Shown here: positions 8,625-16,716 of the stretch, in pieces
Layout: the number at the start of each line of letters is the position of its first letter
Numbering within the stretch: the first letter of the stretch is position 1
Assembly (NCBI GenBank): GCA_013812265.1
Contig: JACCTQ010000221.1
Span: 1 to 35,796, forward strand
DNA: 35,796 nucleotides
Reading direction: 5' to 3'
DNA from: Actinomycetota bacterium
GTDB taxonomy: Bacteria; Actinomycetota; Thermoleophilia; Gaiellales; Gaiellaceae
Notes under the pieces: generated by a model
Databases searched by the model: none
What the model saw: only the letters and a program-made list of their open reading frames with translations
What the model was told of the DNA's origin: nothing
Position numbers and translations under genes: made by a program

Positions 8625-9041
8625 CTAGGCGGACGCCGTCTCCTCGGCCGGCCGTCGTTCCTCGGTGTCCACATGGCCGATGTCCGGCCTTGGTGCCAGC
8701 GGCCCCAGGTGGAAGACGATGAACGCCTCCTCGCCGCCTTCGTTCATGAGCCGGTGCTTCACGTTCGGGGGGACGTACAGGGCATGGCCGGCCTCGAGCT
8801 GCTGCGGCTCCCCGTCGAGCCGTGCGGTGATGGCGCCGCGGACGACGTAGATGAACTCCTCCGAGTAGGGGTGGTAATGCTCTGCGATCCAGTCCCCGGC
8901 GGTAATCGTGGCGACCCCCATGAAACCCGAGGTCGAGCCGACCGTCTTCGGGCTCAGCAGGGTACGCACGTCGCCCCCGCGGCGGTTGTCCACGGGCGTC
9001 TCCTCGGACTTCTGGATGCCTGGTTGTTGCTGACCTTCCAT
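8625..9041 (-). CDS. cupin-type polyketide cyclase (WhiE ORFII / CurC family)
   Basis: 138 aa, one cupin barrel. The metal-site motif HYHPYSEEFIYVVRG and a later VPPNVKHRL histidine are intact. RTLLSPKTVGSTSGFMGVAT near the N-terminus and the C-terminal FHLGPLAPRPDIGHVDTE are typical of cupins found beside type II PKS genes for spore pigments, where they are thought to act in cyclisation or ring oxidation. The ATG at 9041 is chosen over longer frames because GAGGAGG lies 6 nt upstream. It is the first gene of the PKS operon, with a predicted promoter at 9067-9095. Confidence 0.92.
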   Translation of the reverse strand: MEGQQQPGIQKSEETPVDNRRGGDVRTLLSPKTVGSTSGFMGVATITAGDWIAEHYHPYSEEFIYVVRGAITARLDGEPQQLEAGHALYVPPNVKHRLMNEGGEEAFIVFHLGPLAPRPDIGHVDTEERRPAEETASA

Positions 9042-9066
9042 TTCGCCTCCTCGCTGGTCTTGGGCG

Positions 9067-9095
9067 ATCGTGTACGACCGGGTCCCGCCAGTCAA
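9067..9095 (-). promoter_or_regulatory. predicted promoter of the PKS operon
   Basis: On the minus strand TTGACT (complement of 9090-9095) and CACGAT (complement of 9067-9072) are separated by 17 nt. The expected start of transcription is near 9060, leaving a leader of about 20 nt that contains the cupin gene's GAGGAGG. The -35 matches consensus 5 of 6; the -10 is weak (3 of 6). Confidence 0.5.
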
Positions 9096-9105
9096 GCCCG
9101 TCCGG

Positions 9106-9135
9106 TTGCCACCGGGCTCGACCGGGTGAGATACT
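9106..9135 (+). promoter_or_regulatory. predicted promoter of the malonyl transacylase gene, probably leaderless
   Basis: TTGCCA (9106-9111), an 18-nt spacer and GATACT (9130-9135). Transcription would begin about 7-10 nt later, at or next to the ATG at 9145, and no Shine-Dalgarno precedes that ATG. It lies back-to-back with the PKS operon promoter in a 103-bp divergent intergenic region, so both could share one regulator. Confidence 0.5.
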
Positions 9136-9144
9136 CGGCCCGAG

Positions 9145-10092
9145 ATGACCATAGTCGCATTCCTCTATCCGGGGCAGGGCTCACAGAAGGTCGGCATGGG
9201 CGCAGAGTTACTCGCCGCGGAGAGCGACCTGCTGGACGGCTATCTCGCGCAGGCCGAAGCCGCGTCCGGCCAGCCGATCCGGCGCATCTGCCTCGAAGGG
9301 CCGATAGAGGCGCTGACGCGGACCGAAGTGGCTCAGCCCGCGCTGTTTGCAGTCTCGCTCGCCTTGACCGACGCGGCACGTGCTCGCGGCATCGACCCGG
9401 ATTTCGTCGCGGGTCACAGTCTCGGCGAGTACACGGCTGCGTGCGCCGCAGGCTCGTTATCGGTCGCGGACGGGATCGAGCTCGTCAGTTTGCGTGGGCA
9501 GCTGATGGCGCGAATCGGCGACGAGAGCCCGGGCGCGATGGCGGCGGTGATCGGGCTTTCGGCCGGGGACCTCGAGCGACTCTGTGAGGACGCCTCGGGC
9601 GCGGGCTCCGTCGCGCTGGCGAACATCAACTCACCGACCCAGATCGTCGTCTCGGGCGAGGAGACGGGCGTCGTCCGCCTGATGGAGCTCGCCGAAGGGG
9701 CCGGCGCGTCGCGTGTTGTCCGGCTCCAGGTTGCCGCGGCCTTTCACAGCGAGCTGATGCAGCCGGTGCGCGAGCAAATGGCCGCCGCAGCGCGGGAGGT
9801 CGCCTGGTCCGACCCGCGGGTGCCGGTTGCCGTCAACGCGCGCGGTGAGCTCGTGCGGGACGGCGAGGCTCTCCGGACCGCCCTGGTGGAGCAGATCGCG
9901 AGCCCGGTGCGGTGGGTGGAGTGCGTCGAGGCACTCGCCGGGGCCGGCGTCGAGACGTTCCTCGAGCTCGGGCCTGGCCGCGTGCTCGGCGGGCTCGTCC
10001 GGCAGATCCAGGCCGGCGCCGACGTCTTCTCGGCCGACTCGCCCGGACGTCTCGAGGAGTTTGCCGAGGCCCACCCGGCCGCCGTCCGCTAG
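9145..10092 (+). CDS. malonyl-CoA:ACP transacylase (FabD-like)
   Basis: 315 aa. It transfers malonyl from CoA to the ACP phosphopantetheine and so charges the PKS. YPGQGSQ at the N-terminus, GHSLGEY with nucleophile Ser92, Arg117 in SLRGQLM and His201 in AAFHSELM form the complete acyltransferase active site. Length is normal for FabD. It is divergent from the PKS operon and convergent with the ABC permease, sharing a CTAG at the stops. A dedicated transacylase beside KS/CLF is uncommon in Streptomyces pigment clusters, which borrow FabD from fatty acid synthesis. Whether this copy is dedicated or the housekeeping one cannot be told here. Confidence 0.93.
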   Translation: MTIVAFLYPGQGSQKVGMGAELLAAESDLLDGYLAQAEAASGQPIRRICLEGPIEALTRTEVAQPALFAVSLALTDAARARGIDPDFVAGHSLGEYTAACAAGSLSVADGIELVSLRGQLMARIGDESPGAMAAVIGLSAGDLERLCEDASGAGSVALANINSPTQIVVSGEETGVVRLMELAEGAGASRVVRLQVAAAFHSELMQPVREQMAAAAREVAWSDPRVPVAVNARGELVRDGEALRTALVEQIASPVRWVECVEALAGAGVETFLELGPGRVLGGLVRQIQAGADVFSADSPGRLEEFAEAHPAAVR

Positions 10093-10988
10093 TACTCGGC
10101 GAGCGAGCCCGCGCGTTGCGCGCTCTCGAGCGCCAGGCCGAACAGCCTCGCTGCAAGCGGAATACCGGCTCCCGCCACGGCAAGCAGCACGAGGGCGTCG
10201 AGAGCCCAACCCTCTCCGCTGAAGATGGCATCGCGGACGCCGTCGAAGGCAAACCGCGTCGGGAGGGCGCGGGCAAGCGGCTCGAGCCACTCGGGCAGCG
10301 TCGAGATCGGGAAGACCGCCCCGCTCAAGACGGTCATGATCGTCACCAGCATGGAGGTCATCAGGTCTCCCCGCTTGACGACGAGGATGATCGTGGCCGC
10401 CACCATTCCCAGCGCGGCGAACGCGGCAGCGGCGCTCGCCAGGACCACGAGCAGGCCGAGCCAGCTCACGCCGAGAAGGTCCAGATCCATGGCCGTCGAG
10501 GCGATCGCCAGGTAGAGAAGCGCGCGCACCAGGGCGAAGGAGAACGGGAACCCGACCAGGCCGAGGCACATCTCGGCAGAGGTCAGAGGCTGTGCCGCCA
10601 GCGCCTCGAGCGTCCCCGTCAGCTGCTCTTCCCGCAGCCGTCTGCCGACCTCGGCGACCCCGCTCTGGATCATGGTGCCGGTGAGGATCCCGGTCGCGGC
10701 GAACGCGAAGTAGCTGGGAGCGTCGTTCAGGGCCGCCGTATCGGGGTCGCTGAAGAAGCGCGAGATGAAGAAGTAGATCATCAGCGTGAGCACGCCGTGG
10801 AACACGTCGAGCGCGATGGCTGCGCGATAGGACCTCTTGATGAGGAAATCGCGCCGGACGATGGCGCCGACGACCCGCGCGCGTGGCACGCCCCTCGCCC
10901 GGACGGATCTCCGGAGAGCACCGTGCCAGGGCTGCTCGCGCCGCCGGATCTCCGGCCCGCGGGCGTCTGGGGAGGACGTGGAGGTCAC
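10089..10988 (-). CDS. ABC-2 type transporter permease
   Basis: 299 aa. An Arg-rich N-terminus is followed by about six hydrophobic segments (first near residues 58-78, last near 275-290), with the family signature REEQLTGTLEALAAQPLT between the second and third. Such permeases export drugs, polysaccharides or lipids with a separate ATPase. The partner ATPase gene is divergent, starting about 130 bp away. GTG at 10988 is used; a good promoter lies 16-45 nt upstream. Likely exporter of the product of this locus (inference). Confidence 0.87.
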   Translation of the reverse strand: MTSTSSPDARGPEIRRREQPWHGALRRSVRARGVPRARVVGAIVRRDFLIKRSYRAAIALDVFHGVLTLMIYFFISRFFSDPDTAALNDAPSYFAFAATGILTGTMIQSGVAEVGRRLREEQLTGTLEALAAQPLTSAEMCLGLVGFPFSFALVRALLYLAIASTAMDLDLLGVSWLGLLVVLASAAAAFAALGMVAATIILVVKRGDLMTSMLVTIMTVLSGAVFPISTLPEWLEPLARALPTRFAFDGVRDAIFSGEGWALDALVLLAVAGAGIPLAARLFGLALESAQRAGSLAEY

Positions 10989-11003
10989 GGTCGGCGAGCG
11001 CCT

Positions 11004-11033
11004 ACCCTAGTGCGGTGGGTCGAGGAGCGTCAA
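11004..11033 (-). promoter_or_regulatory. predicted promoter of the ABC permease gene
   Basis: Minus strand: TTGACG (complement of 11028-11033), 18-nt spacer, TAGGGT (complement of 11004-11009). The -35 matches 5 of 6 and the -10 has the actinobacterial TAnnnT form. The predicted start near 10997 leaves only about 9 nt before the GTG at 10988, so the transcript is nearly leaderless. Confidence 0.55.
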
Positions 11034-11119
11034 CGAGGCCCCACCTCGACATCCCCTGCGACGTCGCGATATCGTCGTTGTGGCCGACCGTGAGCTGCGT
11101 GAGCGACCCGGGGGCCGCC

Positions 11120-11827
11120 GTGACGAGACAGTCTGCAGCCGATGCGATCGCGACCGTGGCCGCTTCCGACCCTGAGGTCCGGGAGAACGTCCTCACCGTA
11201 GAGGGGCTCTCCCGCGAGTTCCGCGGTCGTCCGGTCGTCCAGAGCTTCGACCTGTCGCTCGGCGCCGGCGACCGGGTTGCCCTGCACGGGCCGAACGGCT
11301 CGGGCAAGACGACGATCCTGCGCTGCATCATGGGGACGCTCTGTCCGACGAGCGGCTTGATCTCGGTCCGTGGGCACGCGGCCGGGACGTGCGAGGCGCG
11401 TGCTCTGATCGGCTCCGTCCTGCCGCAGGACCGGGCGTTCTACCTTCGCCTGACGGGCGAAGCGAACCTTCTCTTCGTGGCGAGGCTCCGCGGCTACGAC
11501 GGGCGGGCGGCGGTGCGCCTGGTGCGCGAGCTCGAGCAGGAGTTGCAGCTCTCGGAGACGCTGTCGCGCCGCCTCGACCGCTGCTCCACAGGCATGATGC
11601 AGAAGCTCTCGTTCGCACGGGCGCTCCTCGGCGAGCCGCCTCTGCTCCTGCTCGACGAGCCGACGCGCTCGCTCGACGACGCGTCCCTGGAGCTGCTCTG
11701 GGCGGCGCTCGAGCGGCGGCCGCGTGCGGCCGTCCTGATCGCGACGCACCGTCGAGACGACCTGGCGCGGTGCGGCGCGACGATCGGCCTAGAAGCCCCA
11801 TCCCCGGAGGAGCAGCGAGGGAAGTGA
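11120..11827 (+). CDS. ABC transporter ATP-binding protein
   Basis: About 235 aa from GTG 11120; GTGs at 11099 and 11090 are equally possible because no clear ribosome-binding site marks one. Walker A is GPNGSGKTT, the signature loop is STGMMQKLSFARAL (variant of LSGGQ), and Walker B is LLLLDEPT followed by the D-loop SLDD. A CcmA-type ATPase that energises an ABC-2 permease, most likely the divergent one at 10089-10988. Its TGA overlaps the next gene's GTG (GTGA), so it is coupled to the beta-propeller gene. Confidence 0.87.
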   Translation: MTRQSAADAIATVAASDPEVRENVLTVEGLSREFRGRPVVQSFDLSLGAGDRVALHGPNGSGKTTILRCIMGTLCPTSGLISVRGHAAGTCEARALIGSVLPQDRAFYLRLTGEANLLFVARLRGYDGRAAVRLVRELEQELQLSETLSRRLDRCSTGMMQKLSFARALLGEPPLLLLDEPTRSLDDASLELLWAALERRPRAAVLIATHRRDDLARCGATIGLEAPSPEEQRGK

Positions 11828-13563
11828 GCTGGTCGCTGCTCGAAGAGTACGGCATCGAGTACGCCGCCCCGAGCGCGAACGCCGGTCCGGATCTCTGTCA
11901 CCCCGTGGCAGCGGCGCGGGCGGCAGACGGAGCCACGACCATCGTCGACGAGCTGGGGATCCGCAAGTCAGTGCCGATGCGTGCCGAGTACCGGACATTT
12001 CGGATCGCGCCGGGCGGGAAGCTGCTCGCGGACTCGTGGCGGTGGGGCATCGCCGACGGATACGGGGTTCCCAGCGCGGAGTCGCTCGCGATCCTGTGCG
12101 TCACGCGGTGGGAGCTCCAGACGCGGGGGCCGACCGGCGAGCGAGTCGCGACCCTCGATCTCGCCTCGCTCTCGAAGCGGCTGCCGCTCGTTGTGTCCCG
12201 CACGTGGCGCGACACGTTCCTGCTCGCGTTTGCCGACGAGCTCTTCGACGTCGACCTCGCCGAGGTCGACGATGCGGGTCGCCTCCTCTGGTATCTCCCG
12301 GCTCCGCCGGATTCGCTGGGGTTTCCGGGAAGTGTCCAGCTCCTCCGCAACGGCAATTTGCTCGTCGCGGACGAGTTCTGCCACGTCGTCACCGAGCTCG
12401 CCCTCGACGGCTCGATCGTCTGGCAGCTCGGCAACTGGCGTGATCCCGGCCGGCACGGCGGGCGCCTGTCGAGCCCGCGGACGGCGCGAGAGACACACGA
12501 CGGAACCAGACTCGTGGCGGACACCCGGAACGACCGTTTGCTGGCCGTCGCCGCCGACGGCCGTATCACGGTCCTGCCCGAGCCGGAGGGCGGCCTCTCC
12601 GCGCCCACGTTCGCCGAGCTCCTTCCCGGCGGCAACGTCCTCCTCTGCGATGCGGGCAACCGTCGGGTCGTGGAGTGTGGCAGCGGGGGCGAGGTGGTCT
12701 GGAGCATTGGCGGGCGAGCCGGCCACCGGCGATGGTTCTCGTTTCCTCGCTCGGTTCAGGGGCTCGACGGGGGCGCCCTGCTCGTCTGCGATACGGCGAA
12801 CGACCGCATCGTGGTGGCCGGCGGCGGAGCCAGATCCTGCGAGCCCTGGCCGCTCGAGGGCGGCGCCGAGCTCTTCTGGCCCCGGTGCGCGCGTATTCTA
12901 CCGTCGGGCTCGCTGCTCGTCGCGGACGGGCGCAACTCGCGCGTGCTGGAAGTGACACCGGCAGGCGAGGTCACGCGCAGCCTGCACGCGCTAGGGCACG
13001 AGGCGATCGGCCACCTCGCCGACCCGCACGACGTCCACCTGCTGCCAGGAGGCAACCTTCTGATCACCGACTCTCCACCCGGGCTCGTCCTCGAGGTCGA
13101 CTGGAGCGGGCGCATCCACCGGACGATCGGACAGGACCGAGAGGTGGACCTCGCCGACCCGCACAGCGCTCAGCCACTCGCCGGCGGCACGGTCATGATC
13201 TGCGACTCGGGCAACGACCGCGTGCTGTGGGTTCGCCCGGACGGGACCCTCGCTCGGGAGCTCCGCGCCGTTCGCTCGGGCTCGTCGTGGCTTCGCCTGA
13301 GCAGGCCGCGGCATGCCGAGGTTTCCGCGTCCGGCATCCTCGTGATCGCGGACACGGGCAACAATCGCGTGCTCGCGGTCGACGGGTCGGGGGCGCTCCT
13401 CTGGGAGCTCTCGACGGTGCCGGACTCGCCCCTCCCCTGGCTCGACCAGCCGCGCTGGGCCCAGCTCGACGAGGGCGAGGTCATCGTCTGCGACCACTGC
13501 CACCACCGGATTCTGCGCCTGCGGCACGAGCCACCTGGCGGGAGCTCGCCGCCGCCGCCCTGA
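11824..13563 (+). CDS. NHL/PQQ-like beta-propeller protein
   Basis: 579 aa. At least eight repeats follow the pattern G-x-L-L-(V/I)-x-D-x-x-N-x-R-V-(L/V)-x-(V/L), for example LLCDAGNRRVVE, LLVCDTANDRIV, LLVADGRNSRVLEV, MICDSGNDRVLWV and LVIADTGNNRVLAV, spaced about 45 residues apart. The N-terminal 150 residues do not show the repeat and are unrecognised. No signal peptide is evident, so a cytoplasmic location is likely. It is coupled by GTGA overlap to the ABC ATPase gene. No catalytic site can be assigned; such propellers bind ligands or partners. The last 83 nt are overlapped by the convergent P-loop gene. Confidence 0.82.
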   Translation: MSWSLLEEYGIEYAAPSANAGPDLCHPVAAARAADGATTIVDELGIRKSVPMRAEYRTFRIAPGGKLLADSWRWGIADGYGVPSAESLAILCVTRWELQTRGPTGERVATLDLASLSKRLPLVVSRTWRDTFLLAFADELFDVDLAEVDDAGRLLWYLPAPPDSLGFPGSVQLLRNGNLLVADEFCHVVTELALDGSIVWQLGNWRDPGRHGGRLSSPRTARETHDGTRLVADTRNDRLLAVAADGRITVLPEPEGGLSAPTFAELLPGGNVLLCDAGNRRVVECGSGGEVVWSIGGRAGHRRWFSFPRSVQGLDGGALLVCDTANDRIVVAGGGARSCEPWPLEGGAELFWPRCARILPSGSLLVADGRNSRVLEVTPAGEVTRSLHALGHEAIGHLADPHDVHLLPGGNLLITDSPPGLVLEVDWSGRIHRTIGQDREVDLADPHSAQPLAGGTVMICDSGNDRVLWVRPDGTLARELRAVRSGSSWLRLSRPRHAEVSASGILVIADTGNNRVLAVDGSGALLWELSTVPDSPLPWLDQPRWAQLDEGEVIVCDHCHHRILRLRHEPPGGSSPPPP

Positions 13564-14206
13564 GCTCGCGCACCAGCCGCTGAGCTCTCCGTCGTCCGCG
13601 CAGGACGATCACCGCTTTGCCCTTACCGTGCTCGCGGAGTGCCGCGTCGAGGAGGGGCCGCGTCTCGATCGGATAGCGCCACAGGTAGCGGAAAAATGCC
13701 CGATCGAGCGGCTGGCCGGGCGGCGCGTCGGGGCGCGGCTTGCGGGTGAGCAGCCGCCGCCGAAGCACGCCGGTGACGCAGAGGAGTCGCGGCCGCTCGA
13801 GGACGACTATCGTGTCCGCGGCGGGCACGCGCAGGTCCAGCGTGCTCTCATACGTGCCGTCCATGATCCAGGCCGGCTTCCGTACCAGCTCGGCGACGGC
13901 CGATCGCCATGCCGCATGGGGCAGCGCGACCCAGCCCGCCCGCCAGCGGTGCGAGTCGAGGTGGACGAGCGGCAACCCGAGGGTCTCTCCGAGCCCGAGC
14001 GCGAGCTTCGTCTTGCCCGCGCCGCTCGGGCCGACGACCAGGATCCGTCGCGCCTTGCGGAGCCGCCCTACCTCGACGCCGGTCGGCACGCCAGATCGGA
14101 CGTCGACCAATTTAGATGCTAGGCATCCTGCCTTGCCCGCGGACGAGTGCGGCGCCCGGCTTGGCCGATGCCGTCCCCGGCGGCGCGCCCGTTTCCGATC
14201 GACCAT
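13481..14206 (-). CDS. small P-loop NTPase, adenylate kinase/FlaR-like
   Basis: 241 aa from the ATG at 14206, which abuts the decarboxylase stop (TAGATG). Walker A is GPSGAGKTK near residue 60. Next come LVHLDSHRW, the MDGTYESTLDLR motif and ADTIVVLERPRLL, the pattern of proteins annotated as topology modulation (FlaR-like) or adenylate-kinase-related. The first 45-50 residues are basic and low-complexity; GTG 14089 would give a 202-aa protein that begins just before the P-loop and may be the real start. It is the last gene of the minus-strand series. Likely a small-molecule or nucleotide kinase; substrate unknown. The C-terminal tail is read antisense to the propeller gene. Confidence 0.75.
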   Translation of the reverse strand: MVDRKRARRRGRHRPSRAPHSSAGKAGCLASKLVDVRSGVPTGVEVGRLRKARRILVVGPSGAGKTKLALGLGETLGLPLVHLDSHRWRAGWVALPHAAWRSAVAELVRKPAWIMDGTYESTLDLRVPAADTIVVLERPRLLCVTGVLRRRLLTRKPRPDAPPGQPLDRAFFRYLWRYPIETRPLLDAALREHGKGKAVIVLRGRRRAQRLVRELRAAAASSRQVARAAGAESGGGSGRRR

Positions 14207-15460
14207 CTAGGCGAAGAGCACCGGAGGAGCGTCGAAGATGAACTCGGGGCTGAGGCTCGAGTTGTAGGCCCCTGCCGCGTAGAAGACGAGGAAGTCGCCC
14301 CGCACCGCAGGCGGCAGCGGGCCGCTGTAGAGAACGTCGTTCTCGCGGCAGGAGGAGCCGAGCACGGTCGACGGAAGGCTCGAGTCGCGGCGAGGGAGCA
14401 GGTCGGACGTGAAGAGCCGGGCGATCTGCGGGCAGTAGTGCGTCAGGGGAAGCATCGTCACGGTCCCGTCCACGGTGACGAGCTGGCCATTCCCGGATCG
14501 CCGCGCGCGGAGCACCGTCGAGACGAAGACGATCGCGTCTGCGACGAGGTACCGCCCCGGCTCGAGGATGAGGGTCGGCCCGTCTTCGTGGGCAAGCGCA
14601 GGCGACAGCTCGCCGGTGATCGCGTCGACGTACTCGCCGATCGGCCGCGGGTCCCAGGTCCGTCGGCTCCGGGGTCTCGGCCCATGCGCGGGAAAGCCCC
14701 CGCCGAGATCGAGTGAGCGCACGCGGAGCCGTCCGCCCTCGGGACCGCCGTGCGCCAGCAAGCGGGCGACGCGGCGCGCGGCCTTGCGGAAATGGCCGGG
14801 ATCATCCGTGTCGCCTCTCAGGTGGAGGTGCAGGCCGGCGGGCGCGAGTCCCGGGACGGAGAGCATGCGTGCGACCGCCGCCGCGGCCTCTCCGTCTTCC
14901 AGCGAAAGCCCGAACCGGCTCGGCTCGACGCCCGGCAGGTCGGCCTTGACTCGCAGTCCGACTCGGGCGCGTCCGTGGTGCGCCATCCGAAGCTCGAGCA
15001 CGCGCTCGAGCTCCTCGCGGTCATTGACGTGTATGAGCGCACCCTCGGTGAGTGCGAGCAGGAGCTCGTCGTCCCGCTTGTGAGGGCCGTTGAAGACGAT
15101 CTCCTCGCCCGGATGGCCGAGCCCGCGCGCCAGCCTGTACTCGCGGCCGGAGACCACCTCCGCCCAGGCGCCTAGCTCTCCGAGCAGCCGGGACTCCGCA
15201 ACCGCGTAGTTCGTCTTGAACGAGTACGCGATCGCCGAGCGAGCCGAGCGGCGGGCGAGCGCCCGCTCCACCTCCCGGTAGCGCTCGGCCAGGATCCTGG
15301 TGTCGACGAGGAAGAGCGGGGTGTCGGTGCGGTGCAGCACCGGTCCCAGGCGTTCGCGATCGCGCTCGAGGCTCGGGAACGCGTCGAAAAAGCCCGGCGG
15401 CAGGAACGCTTCGCCGTCTCTCGGTTGGTCGACCCGACCGGGCCGCATCGCCGTCGCCAC
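14207..15460 (-). CDS. fold-type III PLP-dependent decarboxylase (DapDC/BtrK-like)
   Basis: 417 aa. It should decarboxylate an amino acid or an aminoacyl carrier protein using PLP. The Schiff-base lysine is Lys82 in AYSFKTN. EVVSGREYRLA, the phosphate-binding DLGGGFPA (251-258), LEPGRYLVADA and GSSCRENDVLYSG (Cys371) give a complete active site. IVFNGPHK replaces the IVFHGNNK of diaminopimelate decarboxylase, a form I associate with natural-product enzymes such as BtrK. GTG 15460 lies 2 nt after the ATP-grasp stop, with GGAAGG upstream. Adjacent ligase plus decarboxylase suggests they act in sequence on one amino acid. Confidence 0.87.
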   Translation of the reverse strand: MATAMRPGRVDQPRDGEAFLPPGFFDAFPSLERDRERLGPVLHRTDTPLFLVDTRILAERYREVERALARRSARSAIAYSFKTNYAVAESRLLGELGAWAEVVSGREYRLARGLGHPGEEIVFNGPHKRDDELLLALTEGALIHVNDREELERVLELRMAHHGRARVGLRVKADLPGVEPSRFGLSLEDGEAAAAVARMLSVPGLAPAGLHLHLRGDTDDPGHFRKAARRVARLLAHGGPEGGRLRVRSLDLGGGFPAHGPRPRSRRTWDPRPIGEYVDAITGELSPALAHEDGPTLILEPGRYLVADAIVFVSTVLRARRSGNGQLVTVDGTVTMLPLTHYCPQIARLFTSDLLPRRDSSLPSTVLGSSCRENDVLYSGPLPPAVRGDFLVFYAAGAYNSSLSPEFIFDAPPVLFA

Positions 15461-15462
15461 GC

Positions 15463-16716
15463 TCAGACCTTCCGGCCGCGCGCCGGCAGAGGCTCGTAAA
15501 GCCGCTCGCGCTCGAATCGCCGCAGGAGCCGCACGTCCTCGCGGACGATTCGGCGCACGGGGTGGATGAACGTCACGGCCCCGACGACGCGGCGGTCGGT
15601 CGCACCGCGCGCGATGGACATCCGGTGAAAGGAGCGCAGGCGGCGAATCTCCGCCAGCGGCGGTCTCGGTCTCGGGCGGTGGCCGGCCGGCCGGACGAGG
15701 AAGCAGGTGACGGCCGCGCTCGTCAGCCGGTCCGGGTGGCCACCAGCGTGGAAACGGTCCGGGTCCAGGCACGCTTCGACCGTGAGGTCGAGGGCGCTCG
15801 GACCGCCGCAGAGACCGCTGATCACGGCGTTGCTGCCGGCGCTCAGCCGCGCGCCCACCTCGACGAGCGTCGGGCCACGGCCACGGGCCCAGATCACCTC
15901 GCTGTGAGCGGGCCCGTACGAGATCTCCAGCGCGTCGAGCGCGCGCGCGACATAGGCGAAGAGCTTTTCCTGGCGCTCACCCCGGTAGGGCAGAAGCTCG
16001 ATCGCCTCGTAGAAGACGCCGGGCTCGGCCGGTCGCCGTCGCGGGCGATGGTAGCGCCAGAACGCCGCCACGCGGTGGCGGCCGCCGTGACTGACCGTGT
16101 CGACGACGTACTCGGGGCCTTCGAGCAGCTCCTGGACGACCACCGTGTCGTTCCGGAGCCCCAGGACGTTCGTGCGCCCTGCGATCGCCTCGTGCGACTG
16201 CGCGAGCTCGGCCTCCGTACGGCACACGGTCACCGAGTCGGACGCGACGCTTCCGGGCGGCTTGACGACGACGGGACGACCGCCGCGGCTTTGCATCCAG
16301 TCGCGCAGCTCGCCCAGCTCGGGCGAGTGGAACTGGTCGGGCACTTGCAGCCCGCGCGCGCGGACGGCCTCGATCATGAGGTACTTGTGGCGGCGAGCGC
16401 TCCGCAGGGCCGATCCGTTCCGATCGAGGCCGAGTCGTTCGCACAGCTCGTCCGCGAGCTCGACGCCCGGCTCCGAGCCGGCCAGGACGTACCGGACGCC
16501 GAGGCGCCGCAGGCCCGCCGCGATCACCCCAGGATCACGCCGGTGCTCGAGGATCGCGGCGAAGTCCTGGGGCGCGAACGAGGAGCGAAAGAGGAGCGGA
16601 ACGTCACGGTGCGTCTGCACGGCCACGGACTCGAGCCCGCGTGCGTGGAAGGCCGGCGCGAGCAGCGCACCCGAGGAGTACGGGTCGACGATCGCGACGC
16701 GGGCGAGCGTGGTCAC
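15463..16716 (-). CDS. ATP-grasp ligase (amino acid ligase-like)
   Basis: 417 aa. ATP-grasp enzymes make an acyl-phosphate and join it to an amine or thiol. The N-terminal preATP-grasp part includes VDPYSSGALLAPAF and AGSEPGVELADELCERLGL. The ATP-binding part shows PVVVKPPGSVASDSV, VVVQELLEGPEYVVD and the metal-binding VEVGARLSAGSN. This resembles L-amino-acid ligases and carrier-protein ligases of the BtrJ kind. GTG 16716 overlaps the upstream glycosyltransferase stop (GTGA). Being next to the PLP decarboxylase it probably supplies that enzyme's substrate or uses its product; the order is not fixed by sequence. Confidence 0.85.
   Translation of the reverse strand: MTTLARVAIVDPYSSGALLAPAFHARGLESVAVQTHRDVPLLFRSSFAPQDFAAILEHRRDPGVIAAGLRRLGVRYVLAGSEPGVELADELCERLGLDRNGSALRSARRHKYLMIEAVRARGLQVPDQFHSPELGELRDWMQSRGGRPVVVKPPGSVASDSVTVCRTEAELAQSHEAIAGRTNVLGLRNDTVVVQELLEGPEYVVDTVSHGGRHRVAAFWRYHRPRRRPAEPGVFYEAIELLPYRGERQEKLFAYVARALDALEISYGPAHSEVIWARGRGPTLVEVGARLSAGSNAVISGLCGGPSALDLTVEACLDPDRFHAGGHPDRLTSAAVTCFLVRPAGHRPRPRPPLAEIRRLRSFHRMSIARGATDRRVVGAVTFIHPVRRIVREDVRLLRRFERERLYEPLPARGRKV

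Noticed and set aside
8148..9587. Long open frame on the plus strand across the KS-alpha and cupin genes
   Set aside because: It is a by-product of high GC in the opposite strand's coding frame; it has Arg-rich low-complexity sequence and overlaps three well-supported genes.
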